Positions 22,543 through 30,045 of a stretch of DNA of 44,341 nt are shown in pieces. Positions within the stretch are counted from its first letter, which is position 1. Each line of letters begins with the position of its first letter. The notes under the pieces were generated by a model. The model saw only the letters and a list, made by a program, of their open reading frames with translations, was not told the origin of the DNA and did not search any database. The position numbers were made by a program, and so were the translations under genes. Origin of the DNA: a virus; IMG/VR virus record IMGVR_UViG_3300012206_000002, positions 1 to 44,341 of that record; one strand, written 5' to 3'.

Positions 22543-23583
22543 ATGGCAGATTCAACTAGTGCCTCTGGCACGATCAATCCTCCGGGGGGAACTCCCGCAG
22601 GCGGTGGCAACCCACCGACTGGGAAGCCCACTCCTCAGAAGAACCCTCCGCCTCTTCAAGGCGGTAACCCGCCTCGTGGCGGTCCGGGTGTGAACACAGG
22701 CGGACCTGGTGTGTATACTCCGCCCCCGTCTCCGCTACAGGGTATGATCAACTCCCTGTCTGGATCCAACCGTGACGCCTTCGTGGCGTTGGAGACCTTG
22801 TTCACCCAGTACGGCCTTGGCTCTCTGGTGAACAACATCTTCAACTTCATCAAGCAGGGCTACAGCCAGGACACCATCACTCTGCTCTTGCAGGACACCC
22901 CTGAGTACAAGCAGCGGTTCGCAGGCAACGCCATTCGTCAGAAGAACGGTCTGGCCATCCTCTCGCCCGCTGACTACCTGGCCACTGAGGCCAGCTACTA
23001 CCAGGTGGTGAAGGCAGCAGGATTGCCCGCCAACTTCTACAACAGCACCTCTGACTGGGTGAACTGGATCGGCAACGACGTGTCCCCCACTGAGGTGCAG
23101 TCACGAGTGCAGATGGCTCAGACCGCCACAGAGACGGCTCCCCCGGATCTGGTTCAGGCCCTTGGTCAGATGGGTGTGCCGAAGCAGTCCCTCGTGGCCT
23201 ACTTCTTGGACGACACCAAGGCCCTGCCTATCCTACAGCAGCAGTTCAATGCTGCGCAGATCGGCGCTTCCGCTCTGCGGAACAACCTGGTCATGGATCC
23301 CACCCGGGCCAAGACGTTCGCCAACATGGGCATCACAGTGGACCAGGCCAACTCCGCCTATCAGCAGATCGGCCAGACCTTGCCGACACTGGAAGAGCTG
23401 GGCCGTGTCTACAACCAGAACTACACCCAGCAGACGGCAGAGAACAACCTGCTGCTCGGCCAGGGCCAAGCTGCTCTCCAGACTCAGCAGTTGGAGTCCA
23501 AGGAGCGAGCCGCGTTCAGCGGTAACGCAGGTGCTGCTGGTCAGGGCGCGCTGGCGACTGCCAAGCCGGTCGGACAGTTCTGA
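22543..23583 (+). CDS. Internal virion protein with Pro/Gly-rich N-terminus
   Basis: A 346-residue protein after a good AGAGGGTAGG site. Residues 1-65 are a disordered Pro/Gly segment (NPPPLQGGNPPRGGPG). The rest is helical, with a central LLQDTPEYKQRFAGNAIRQK and a C-terminal QQTAENNLLLGQGQAALQTQ. The QRF...G motif and the helical set occur in minor structural proteins of other actinophages. It is the last gene of the ejection cluster before the scaffold. The role is inferred from position. Confidence 0.78.
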   Translation: MADSTSASGTINPPGGTPAGGGNPPTGKPTPQKNPPPLQGGNPPRGGPGVNTGGPGVYTPPPSPLQGMINSLSGSNRDAFVALETLFTQYGLGSLVNNIFNFIKQGYSQDTITLLLQDTPEYKQRFAGNAIRQKNGLAILSPADYLATEASYYQVVKAAGLPANFYNSTSDWVNWIGNDVSPTEVQSRVQMAQTATETAPPDLVQALGQMGVPKQSLVAYFLDDTKALPILQQQFNAAQIGASALRNNLVMDPTRAKTFANMGITVDQANSAYQQIGQTLPTLEELGRVYNQNYTQQTAENNLLLGQGQAALQTQQLESKERAAFSGNAGAAGQGALATAKPVGQF

Positions 23584-23720
23584 CGCAATAAGGGTCCGTG
23601 ACGATATCATGGCGTCACGCACAATCTCTCTCGGAAGCATCCGGTCTCCGAGCAGTACCTAAATCCGGTTTTCATCTGCTGACTTCCCCGGTCGGCGGGT
23701 TGTATCCAATGGGAGTAAGA
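23584..23720 (+). other. Intergenic region before the scaffold gene
   Basis: A 137-base gap in the otherwise tightly packed late operon. It holds a hairpin GTGACG/CGTCAC (about 23597-23617) and a second CTCGG/CCGAG hairpin near 23630-23653. The last bases are a ribosome binding site (GGGAGTAAG). It may carry a processing site or a promoter boosting scaffold and capsid expression; no consensus promoter is convincing. Confidence 0.45.
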
Positions 23721-24233
23721 ATGAGCAACGCATGGGACGAGATGAACGAAGAGATCCCCGCCGAGGTTGAAGGCGCTGAGGGCATCGCCAATCTCCGGAA
23801 GGCCTACGAGCGAAAGTCGAAGGCCGAGAAGGAGCTACGCGAGAAGCTGTCTGCACTTGAGTCTCGGGAGCGAGAGCGGACTCTGAGTGAAACTCTCTCT
23901 GCAAAGGGTGTGAACCCGAAGCTGGCCAGTCTTTACCCGGCCAGTAGGGAGAGCACTCCGGAGAAGGTGGATGAGTGGCTGACTGAGTACGCGGATGCCT
24001 TTGGCCAGGCTCCCGCACGACAGACTCCCGCTCCGCCGCAGGTCTCCCCGGAACTGCTCGACGCATACGCGCAGTTCCAGCAGCCCGGGTTTAACGCCTC
24101 ACAGCAGTCCGAAGTAGACGCCATCAAGAACTACCAGTTCGGCGACTCGGGCGATGTTGAGGTGGAGTTCCGCAAGCTCCAGTCTTTCCTGCGGAACAAC
24201 CCCAACGCTGTACAGAACCCGGGCGCATACTGA
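23721..24233 (+). CDS. Capsid scaffolding protein
   Basis: A 170-residue acidic, helical protein just upstream of the capsid gene (MSNAWDEMNEEIPAEVEGAE). Residues about 20-60 form a strong coiled coil (LRKAYERKSKAEKELREKL), followed by a Pro-rich linker (ARQTPAPPQVSPELL) and a short C-terminal helix rich in charged residues. This is the classic layout of phage scaffold proteins, which direct procapsid assembly and then leave. ATG 23721 has GGGAGTAAG before it; the longer frame from 23598 lacks a ribosome binding site. Confidence 0.85.
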   Translation: MSNAWDEMNEEIPAEVEGAEGIANLRKAYERKSKAEKELREKLSALESRERERTLSETLSAKGVNPKLASLYPASRESTPEKVDEWLTEYADAFGQAPARQTPAPPQVSPELLDAYAQFQQPGFNASQQSEVDAIKNYQFGDSGDVEVEFRKLQSFLRNNPNAVQNPGAY

Positions 24234-24272
24234 CGCTCACTCACTCTCTAACACTGAAGGAGTTGTTTCCAA

Positions 24273-24731
24273 GTGGCTAACGCCTCCGAGTCAACTCCTA
24301 CGTACAACTCTTCTGAAGAAGGTGAAACCGCCCTAGAGAAGAAGTGCACTCGTTGCGGACAACTGAAGTCTGTGGAAAGCTTCTACCGTAACAACCAGGC
24401 TGTTGATGGTTTGCAGAGTTGGTGCAAAGAGTGCCAGAAGTCAAAGAGATCTGCCGGTGACAAATGGAACCGGGACTACAGCTCTTGGGAGTCTGGTATC
24501 TGGAAGAACTTTAGGATGACTCCTGATGAGTACTTCCAGCTCCTCGAATCACAAAACGGAGTCTGTGCTATCTGTGAACAGGACGACGGAGACCGGCGTC
24601 TAGCAGTTGACCATGACCATGCGAATGGTGAAATCCGTGGCCTGCTGTGCCGGAACTGTAATGTTTGTCTCGGGCTTTTCAAGGACGAGACATCACGCCT
24701 GAAGAGAGCTATTTCGTACCTCGAAGGCTAG
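24273..24731 (+). CDS. Endonuclease VII-type HNH homing endonuclease inserted at the capsid start
   Basis: A 152-residue nuclease with the endonuclease VII zinc-HNH plan: CTRCG near residue 25, WCKECQ near 50, CAICEQDDGDRR near 95, the catalytic LAVDHDHANGEIRGLLC, and CRNCNVCLG. It lies between scaffold and major capsid genes. Its GTG start and GAAGGAG site are those expected for the capsid gene: it begins MANA, and the capsid protein's N-terminus (ANAYTGTAAV) restarts after its stop with the same ten bases GCTAACGCCT (24276-24285 and 24739-24748). The endonuclease has therefore taken over the capsid's initiation signals. Confidence 0.85.
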   Translation: MANASESTPTYNSSEEGETALEKKCTRCGQLKSVESFYRNNQAVDGLQSWCKECQKSKRSAGDKWNRDYSSWESGIWKNFRMTPDEYFQLLESQNGVCAICEQDDGDRRLAVDHDHANGEIRGLLCRNCNVCLGLFKDETSRLKRAISYLEG

Positions 24732-24735
24732 GATC

Positions 24736-25701
24736 ATAGCTAACGCCTATACTGGAACTGCTGCTGTCAGCAATGTGGTGCAGACCGCCTATGACCGGAT
24801 GGTTGAGTTTGCGCTGCGTTCGCAGCCGCTCTTCCGCCAGGTTGCTGACAAGAAGCCCGCTGAGCAGGCCATGCCTGGCTCGTCTGTGGTCCTGGAAGTC
24901 TACCAGGATCTTGCCCAGGTCACTTCGACCCTCACTGAGACTGTGGACCCCGACGCTGTTGCGATCGGCAACCCCACCACGGTTTCCATCACCCTGAACG
25001 AGTACGGCAACACGGTCCTCCAGACCCGTCTGCTGAACCTCTTCAGCTTCACTGACGTGGCTCCGGCCATCACCAACCAGGTCGCCTACAACATGGCGAA
25101 CTCCATCGACCTCGTGGTCCAGAACGTCCTGCGTGCTGGCATTACGAACATCATCATGGAGGCTGCGGGTGCGCTGGTTCCCTCTGGCGGTACCATCACG
25201 AACATCGTCGGCACTGACGTGCTGAAGTCCCGTGATGTGCGTGCGGCCGTGGCCCAGCTTCGCAACAACCAGGCTGTGCCGAAGAAGAATTCCCTGTACT
25301 ACACCGCCGTCCACCCGCTGGTCTCTTACGACCTTCGGTCGGAGACCGGTGACACTGGATGGCGTCAGCCGCACGACTACTCTGCTCCTGGCTCGATCTG
25401 GGCTGGAGAGATCGGCGAGTACGAGGGTGCCTTCTTCGTGGAGACCCCGCGTGCCTTCTCGGCTCAGGCCGGTTCCGGTGCGGGTGCTTCGCAGATCCGG
25501 GTGTTCAACACCTACGTGCTCGGCCAGCAGGCCCTCGCGGAAGCCCTCTCCGAGGAGTTCCACGTGGTCTTCGGTCCGGTCGTGGACAAGCTCATGCGCT
25601 TCCGGCCGGTCGGCTGGTACGGCGTTGCGGGTTGGTCCATCTACCGTACCGCTGCCAGCCAGATGATCCAGACTGCCGCCACGCTGCGCCAGACTGTCTA
25701 A
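24736..25701 (+). CDS. Major capsid protein, N4-gp56-like, with displaced start
   Basis: A protein of about 321 residues with the N4-gp56-type capsid pattern: an N-terminal helix (QTAYDRMVEFALRSQPLFRQ), GTxGxTxxxPxxT-like features, HPLVSYDLRSE and YEGAFFVETPRAF. It forms the HK97-fold shell. The frame is open upstream of the first GTG (24775), and the conserved residues ANAYTGTAAVSN lie there, preceded only by ATC (24733) and ATA (24736), with GAAGG at suitable distance. I use 24736 as the nominal start. Initiation at ATA or ATC, at GTG 24775, through +1 frameshifting from the HNH gene or after RNA removal of the insert are all possible. Confidence 0.85.
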   Translation: MANAYTGTAAVSNVVQTAYDRMVEFALRSQPLFRQVADKKPAEQAMPGSSVVLEVYQDLAQVTSTLTETVDPDAVAIGNPTTVSITLNEYGNTVLQTRLLNLFSFTDVAPAITNQVAYNMANSIDLVVQNVLRAGITNIIMEAAGALVPSGGTITNIVGTDVLKSRDVRAAVAQLRNNQAVPKKNSLYYTAVHPLVSYDLRSETGDTGWRQPHDYSAPGSIWAGEIGEYEGAFFVETPRAFSAQAGSGAGASQIRVFNTYVLGQQALAEALSEEFHVVFGPVVDKLMRFRPVGWYGVAGWSIYRTAASQMIQTAATLRQTV

Positions 25702-25716
25702 CTATGGGAGCCCGCC

Positions 25717-26751
25717 TTGCCCACCATCAAAGCCTTTACTACCACCAGTGGTACTTCCACCAATGCAACTTTCACGCTAGCAAGTAACCCCGTGGTAGGG
25801 GACCTGATGGTGGCATGGCTGGCCACCGACACCCCGCTGTCCATCCACCAGCCGCTGATCAGCACCACCAACATTCAGGATCAGTGGGTGCCTCTCTTCG
25901 GTGCGCAGGATGCGCAGCAGCATGATGTGGACGGAGAAGGTGGCCTTCGGCTGTACTGCTTCATGAAGACAGCCAACGCCACTGACGCCACCACCAATGT
26001 CTTCACCTTCACCTTCCTGCCATACACGGATAACTCCGGGCAGAAGGGTGTGCCTCAGTGGCCCACGACAGACTTTGTGGGCATCCTGGCGACCTACTTG
26101 ACCAGCAGCACGGGCTTCGCTGGCCTGGATACAGCAGCACCCCAGGTCCAGCAACCGAACACCAACAGTATGGTGTTCGCACTCCCTTCGGTGGACACCA
26201 ACGGAGGCAGTGACGTGTTCTGGTCTGCGATCGCCGGGCTGAGGATGGGTGTTCCCACGAGCACAGATCCTGCGGCCACAGTGGTCACCTCGGTGACCCT
26301 GGCTGCGCCTACGTACGCTACCACACCACTGTCGCTGTACCTCTTCGGAAGCCCGTACAGCGCCTCTGAGTATCCCTTCCGGTTCCAGACCTCCCAAGTG
26401 CCAACCGCTGTCCTGACGGGTCTCACAGGCCTTCAGGACGCCTCTAACTGGTACTACAACGGCCCCTTCGTCCGTGAGGGATATCCGTATGAGGGTCCGG
26501 ACCAGATGCTCCTGCTCAGGTATCCGTACCACTGGGCCTACACGGTCCTCAAGACCGCAGGCATCCTGACCATCGGGCAGTTCTTCTCACAGGACCAGCT
26601 CAACGCAGCGGACGTTGTGTACTACCAGAACCAGTTGATCCCAGAGGCTGACCGGGATGCAATCCTGGCAGCCGGTATCGGCGGAGACTTCCGCCCCTCC
26701 ATCCAAGTGCCAGGGCAGTACGTGAATCCCTGGAAGTACGTTCCGATCTAA
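25717..26751 (+). CDS. Structural protein, possibly capsid-associated
   Basis: A 344-residue protein starting at TTG 25717 after GGGAG; an upstream ATG (25704) is in another frame. It is rich in Thr, Ser and beta-prone residues, with a repeated TxxxSxT pattern (KAFTTTSGTSTNATFTLAS), like phage decoration or fibre domains. The C-terminal 60 residues contain helices (LNAADVVYYQNQLIPEADRD), recalling a helix-hairpin-helix-like end. It could decorate the capsid or form a spike; the family is uncertain. Confidence 0.78.
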   Translation: MPTIKAFTTTSGTSTNATFTLASNPVVGDLMVAWLATDTPLSIHQPLISTTNIQDQWVPLFGAQDAQQHDVDGEGGLRLYCFMKTANATDATTNVFTFTFLPYTDNSGQKGVPQWPTTDFVGILATYLTSSTGFAGLDTAAPQVQQPNTNSMVFALPSVDTNGGSDVFWSAIAGLRMGVPTSTDPAATVVTSVTLAAPTYATTPLSLYLFGSPYSASEYPFRFQTSQVPTAVLTGLTGLQDASNWYYNGPFVREGYPYEGPDQMLLLRYPYHWAYTVLKTAGILTIGQFFSQDQLNAADVVYYQNQLIPEADRDAILAAGIGGDFRPSIQVPGQYVNPWKYVPI

Positions 26752-26760
26752 GGAGATCGA

Positions 26761-26949
26761 ATGGCTGCCAAACCGAATAAGAAGGCTCCTCTGGGTCAGG
26801 GTGGCCGCTTCGCGGCCGTAGCCAAGGCTGCGGGTGGAGGCAAGAAGGGCGCAGCCATTGCGGCTGCGGCTGGTCGTAAGAAGTACGGCGCGGAGGGTAT
26901 GGCCAAGCTTTCCGCGAAGGGCAAGAGAGATGCTAAGCGCGGGAAGTAG
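26761..26949 (+). CDS. Short basic Ala/Lys/Gly-rich protein
   Basis: A 62-residue protein with about one third Lys and Arg and no acidic clusters (MAAKPNKKAPLGQGGRFAAV, then GKKGAAIAAAAGRKKYGAEG). Composition recalls histone H1 tails or other DNA-condensing proteins. In a virion operon it may bind packaged DNA or capsid interior surfaces; similar short basic proteins occur near capsid genes of other actinophages. It starts 9 bases after the previous stop with AAGGAGAT upstream. Confidence 0.7.
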   Translation: MAAKPNKKAPLGQGGRFAAVAKAAGGGKKGAAIAAAAGRKKYGAEGMAKLSAKGKRDAKRGK

Positions 26950-27256
26950 CGTGCCTCAAAGATTGGCCACAGCTAGAAGAACAGCACCTAGTTTTAGGGT
27001 AGCCCAACCTCCGCTGGTATAGCTTCCCGCACCACTCACATGTACGATCCTCGTAGGTAACCGGGCGGGGTTCCTTGGGAAGATTTTCCCAGCACTTGTG
27101 CTCTATCTGATGACAACGCTTGCAGAGTGTCTCCAGATTACTAGGGTCGTCATTAGTAAAATTCTCATCCATGTGGTGCACTACGAGGAAGCGGTTACTG
27201 CCGCATCGGGCACAAGCACCTTGTAGGTGCTGCCGGTACTCCTTGAAATTACGCAT
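26933..27256 (-). CDS. HNH endonuclease with C-terminal zinc ribbon, antisense in late operon
   Basis: A 107-residue protein on the opposite strand to the late genes. It has the classical HNH plan: CARCGSNRFLVVHHMDENF with the HH pair, DDPSNLETLC and CKRCHQIEH; then a C-terminal zinc knuckle (CEWCGKLYQRR and CCSSSCG). It overlaps the end of the basic gene by 17 bases. Its ATG follows a possible leaderless promoter on the minus strand (TAGCAT six bases upstream, TTGGTT 19 bases further). It looks like an independent mobile nuclease gene with its own promoter. Confidence 0.8.
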   Translation of the reverse strand: MRNFKEYRQHLQGACARCGSNRFLVVHHMDENFTNDDPSNLETLCKRCHQIEHKCWENLPKEPRPVTYEDRTCEWCGKLYQRRLGYPKTRCCSSSCGQSLRHATSRA

Positions 27257-27307
27257 ACCTTTATGCTACCACAGTAAACGACGGCTAAACCAAGATAGGA
27301 TGATAAG

Positions 27308-27535
27308 ATGTCAGCAGAAGCGAAGGTTGACCGTGGCGAGGGTCGCGGATATGTCGGCACTGTCCACGGTGCCGATGGTGACCGAGGCGGTTCCGGCAAG
27401 CATCATGTGCTCCCGGAGGCTCCGCCGAAGGACGGGGCCAACACCTCTGAGGGTTTCGAGCAGGGCTCGCACAAGCTCCAGTCCCACGCCAAGCCGACCG
27501 GTGAGGCCAGTGGCCACCACCAGAAGTTCGACTAA
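27308..27535 (+). CDS. Small hydrophilic protein
   Basis: A 75-residue protein rich in Gly, His, Lys and Ser (MSAEAKVDRGEGRGYVGTVH), apparently unstructured. It overlaps the next gene by 26 bases. A tail-completion or virion linker role is possible, but nothing supports one strongly. The downstream gene has similar composition. Confidence 0.7.
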   Translation: MSAEAKVDRGEGRGYVGTVHGADGDRGGSGKHHVLPEAPPKDGANTSEGFEQGSHKLQSHAKPTGEASGHHQKFD

Positions 27536-27707
27536 GAGGGCTGCGCCCGATCTCACGGGCGACAACTTCGATGCCGGAGCTATTCGGCACTCTGAGCGTA
27601 GGCCCCAAACCTACGGTGGTGGTAGCAAGTACACCTCTGTGGAAGGTGACAACCACGAGGAACCCACCACAGGCTCACATATGATCTCATACCCGGCTCA
27701 CGGTTAG
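27510..27707 (+). CDS. Small hydrophilic protein
   Basis: A 65-residue protein from GTG 27510 (GTG 27501 is an alternative) to the TAG at 27707. It reads MATTRSSTKRAAPDLTGDNF and ends HEEPTTGSHMISYPAHG. It is polar and probably disordered. The longer open frame upstream crosses the antisense HNH gene and is not used. The function is unknown. Confidence 0.6.
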   Translation: MATTRSSTKRAAPDLTGDNFDAGAIRHSERRPQTYGGGSKYTSVEGDNHEEPTTGSHMISYPAHG

Positions 27708-27715
27708 GACAGACA

Positions 27716-28096
27716 ATGGCACGAGACAACTACGGCAGCTATGAGGCCAAGGGTGTTCCCCTCGTGCCCATGGAGCCGGAATGGGGCAACCCGGACGAAG
27801 GCAGCGCCAAGCTTCGCCAGGTGCTCGACAACTACTACGTGGACAAGACTCACCCGGACACCTGGAAGTCTGACTCGGACCCGTCCAACCCGAACCGCCG
27901 TATCCCGAAGGGATACACCCCCGAGCTCAACCAGTACGACCCGTACTGCAACTACGACGGGTACGAGGGTGGTAACAAGACTCTCGTCAACTGGGACGAG
28001 TACAAGATTGCCGAGAGTTCGGTACTGGCTGTACCGGTCGTGTACGCGGAAGATTGCCAGACCATCGACGGACAGAACGGTAAGGAGCGCATCTGA
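27716..28096 (+). CDS. Hypothetical virion-region protein
   Basis: A 126-residue protein starting MARDNYGSYEAKGVPLVPME, with many Asn, Asp, Tyr and Pro (YDPYCNYDGYEGGNK). No family is recognised. It overlaps the following gene by one base (TGATG). Located between capsid and neck genes, it may be a head-completion or decoration protein; that is inferred from position. Confidence 0.75.
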   Translation: MARDNYGSYEAKGVPLVPMEPEWGNPDEGSAKLRQVLDNYYVDKTHPDTWKSDSDPSNPNRRIPKGYTPELNQYDPYCNYDGYEGGNKTLVNWDEYKIAESSVLAVPVVYAEDCQTIDGQNGKERI

Positions 28097-28452
28097 TGGC
28101 GACCGGAAGTACAGTAGTTAACCAGTTGAGCGCAACCTCGGCCCCCACTTCGGGCAATGGTGCGATCTGTGCAATCAGTTTTGGAGGCACAGCGGTTTTG
28201 CAAGCTTGCAAAACCTTCTACATTGAAGTAGATCTACTGGATCCCGCCAATACAGATACTCCCGCCAGTTTTGAAGTACAACTAGTTGGAGGTATCAACG
28301 CGATTTCCGTAAATATCGGCGCCGCGATCACCATGCCGGGGGTGTACACGATCATCGCAGACTCCCCCGTCACCTATTGGTCCGCCGACCTTGTGTCACT
28401 TTCGGGTGGCGTAAGCCCTCGTGTTGTAGTAAACGGTTTGGCGGGTGAATGA
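28096..28452 (+). CDS. Beta-rich protein with AT-richer codon use
   Basis: A 118-residue protein, beta-rich (FYIEVDLLDPANTDTPASFE, then GGINAISVNIGAAITMPGVY). Its codons use more A and T in third positions than the neighbouring genes (for example GTAAATATC and CAACTAGTTGG), suggesting acquisition from another phage or lighter expression constraints. A decoration or receptor-binding fold is possible. The end overlaps the next gene by 4 bases. Confidence 0.72.
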   Translation: MATGSTVVNQLSATSAPTSGNGAICAISFGGTAVLQACKTFYIEVDLLDPANTDTPASFEVQLVGGINAISVNIGAAITMPGVYTIIADSPVTYWSADLVSLSGGVSPRVVVNGLAGE

Positions 28453-28757
28453 GTATGGCTCGCAAGCGCAAGGGTGTGAACTGCTCTTCGACATGTCTCA
28501 CCCGGTCTCACCTGACTTTCGGCGAGTGCCTGAAGGACAAGGGCATCACTGCCATCGGGTATAAGATCAGCCGGGGTCGGGACGACCTGAACAAGACCGA
28601 CCGTGAACTCAGCGCCTTTCGTGACGCTGTGAACCAAGGCGTCATGCCCGATGGCACCACCAAGCAGAAGGTGGAAGACGCCATGATCCTGTCCAACGAG
28701 GTTGGCGCCGCATACGGTGAAGACTTCATGAAGGCTACCCCGATGGGAGATATCTAA
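28449..28757 (+). CDS. Hypothetical protein, Arg/Lys-rich N-terminus
   Basis: A 102-residue protein beginning MSMARKRKGVNCSSTCLTRS with two Cys close together, then a helical part (LSAFRDAVNQGVMPDGTTKQ) and an acidic C-terminus. A similar NxGxxPxGTT motif appears in small actinophage proteins of unknown role. It overlaps both neighbours by 1-4 bases. Confidence 0.72.
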   Translation: MSMARKRKGVNCSSTCLTRSHLTFGECLKDKGITAIGYKISRGRDDLNKTDRELSAFRDAVNQGVMPDGTTKQKVEDAMILSNEVGAAYGEDFMKATPMGDI

Positions 28758-29131
28758 TGGCCTATGGTCAGGTCGCCACTCAGCCGGTTACTCCGGCGCC
28801 TACTAGTATTATAGGTGCTTCTCTTACCGTGGCCACTGCCACGACCCTCATCACCATCCCTGCGGGTAGAACCTGGTATGGTTCCGTGGCGGCGGAATGC
28901 TCGGCCACTGCCACTTCCGCGAGTGCATACATCTCAACCGCAGGAGCCACCGCAGTACCTACGGCCGGAAACCTTCTTGGTGTAGACGCGGTTGGAGCTA
29001 CTGGAGGCTTAGGTGATAGCAACGCCAATAGCCTGTCAGGCATCTATGTTTCCGCAGGATCTTCTTCGGCAACTCTCATCGCCACTATTGTGGGCACTGG
29101 TTCCGTTTCAGCGAACGGAATCCTTCTGTAA
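28757..29131 (+). CDS. Beta-rich decoration-like protein
   Basis: A 124-residue protein made almost only of Ala, Thr, Ser, Gly, Val and Ile (MAYGQVATQPVTPAPTSIIG, then AGSSSATLIATIVGTGSVSA). This is a beta-sandwich-like composition shared by capsid decoration proteins and fibre tips. It shares the AT-richer codon use of the gene at 28096, so the two may have arrived together. The stop overlaps the next ATG. Confidence 0.7.
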   Translation: MAYGQVATQPVTPAPTSIIGASLTVATATTLITIPAGRTWYGSVAAECSATATSASAYISTAGATAVPTAGNLLGVDAVGATGGLGDSNANSLSGIYVSAGSSSATLIATIVGTGSVSANGILL

Positions 29132-30036
29132 TGACTCTCATCGCATCGACATTTCTTGACCTTCAGAACAGGGTCAAGCAGCTACTGTATGGCATCACCT
29201 GGAACCAGGAGCAGTTCACCTACCTGACCAACAGTATCGGTGCGGGAGACTTAACCTTTTCAGTCAACGATGCCACTGCGATCAGCCGTGGGCTGATCGA
29301 GGTTGATTCTGAGCTGATGAACGTGCAGACGTTCAACCTTCAGACGAACACCATCACGGTATTTCCCTTCGGGCGAGGGTTCTACGGGTCTGTGGCCGCC
29401 ACTCACGCGGCCAACGCGTCGGTCATCAACAACGCCAAGTTCCCGAAGGTGCGAGTCCAAGAGTCCATCAACGATATCATCAATGAGGTGTACCCCACCT
29501 TGTTCGCGGTGCTCAGCACCAACCTCACCAAGAACGCGGTGCAGTACGGCTATCCGCTCCCGGCAACTGCTGATGAAATCCTCAATGTCAACTACGCAGT
29601 TATCGGCCCGTCTCAGATCGCCCCGAGCATGCGCCGTTGGCGCTTCGATCCCAATGCGGATCCTGCCGTGTTCCCCACTGGCAAGTCCGTCAACCTGCTG
29701 GAGGAAGTCACTCCTGGTCGTACTATGAGGGTGACTTACATTGGCCAGCCTTCCAATTTGGTGAACGACACGGACGGTTTCGCCGCCGTGTCCGGCCTGC
29801 CGGAGACTGCCAAGGACGCCATCGTGTACGGTGCCGCTGCCAAGCTCATGGTGGCCTACGATGCGGCCCGTCTCCAGATGGACAGCGTGGAAGCCACTGA
29901 GCGTGCTGCGGTGACGCAGCCTACCAGCGCTTCGAACACCAGCAAGTACTTCATGGCCATCTATCAGAATCGGCTGGAGCTTGAAGGCAAGAAACTCCGT
30001 GACCGCTACCCGACGTACGGAACTCAGCTTAGCTAA
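29131..30036 (+). CDS. Neck / head-to-tail adaptor protein
   Basis: A 301-residue protein (MTLIASTFLDLQNRVKQLLY). An N-terminal helical segment precedes a beta part (QFTYLTNSIGAGDLTFSVND, then GLIEVDSELMNV) similar to structural domains that recognise or join repeat-type fibre proteins. The C-terminal part has helices (AKLMVAYDAARLQMDSVEA) and resembles podovirus tail-adaptor (gp11-like) proteins in size and order, between capsid and nozzle genes. The segment SAEELMLVTNVSG in the next gene echoes its VDSELMNVQT. Adaptor function is inferred. Confidence 0.7.
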   Translation: MTLIASTFLDLQNRVKQLLYGITWNQEQFTYLTNSIGAGDLTFSVNDATAISRGLIEVDSELMNVQTFNLQTNTITVFPFGRGFYGSVAATHAANASVINNAKFPKVRVQESINDIINEVYPTLFAVLSTNLTKNAVQYGYPLPATADEILNVNYAVIGPSQIAPSMRRWRFDPNADPAVFPTGKSVNLLEEVTPGRTMRVTYIGQPSNLVNDTDGFAAVSGLPETAKDAIVYGAAAKLMVAYDAARLQMDSVEATERAAVTQPTSASNTSKYFMAIYQNRLELEGKKLRDRYPTYGTQLS

Positions 30037-30045
30037 GGAGCTAAC

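Noticed and set aside
24775-25701. Plain GTG start of the capsid gene at 24775
   Set aside because: Possible, but it would remove conserved residues (ANAYTGTAAVSN) that are in frame upstream, and it lacks a good ribosome binding site.
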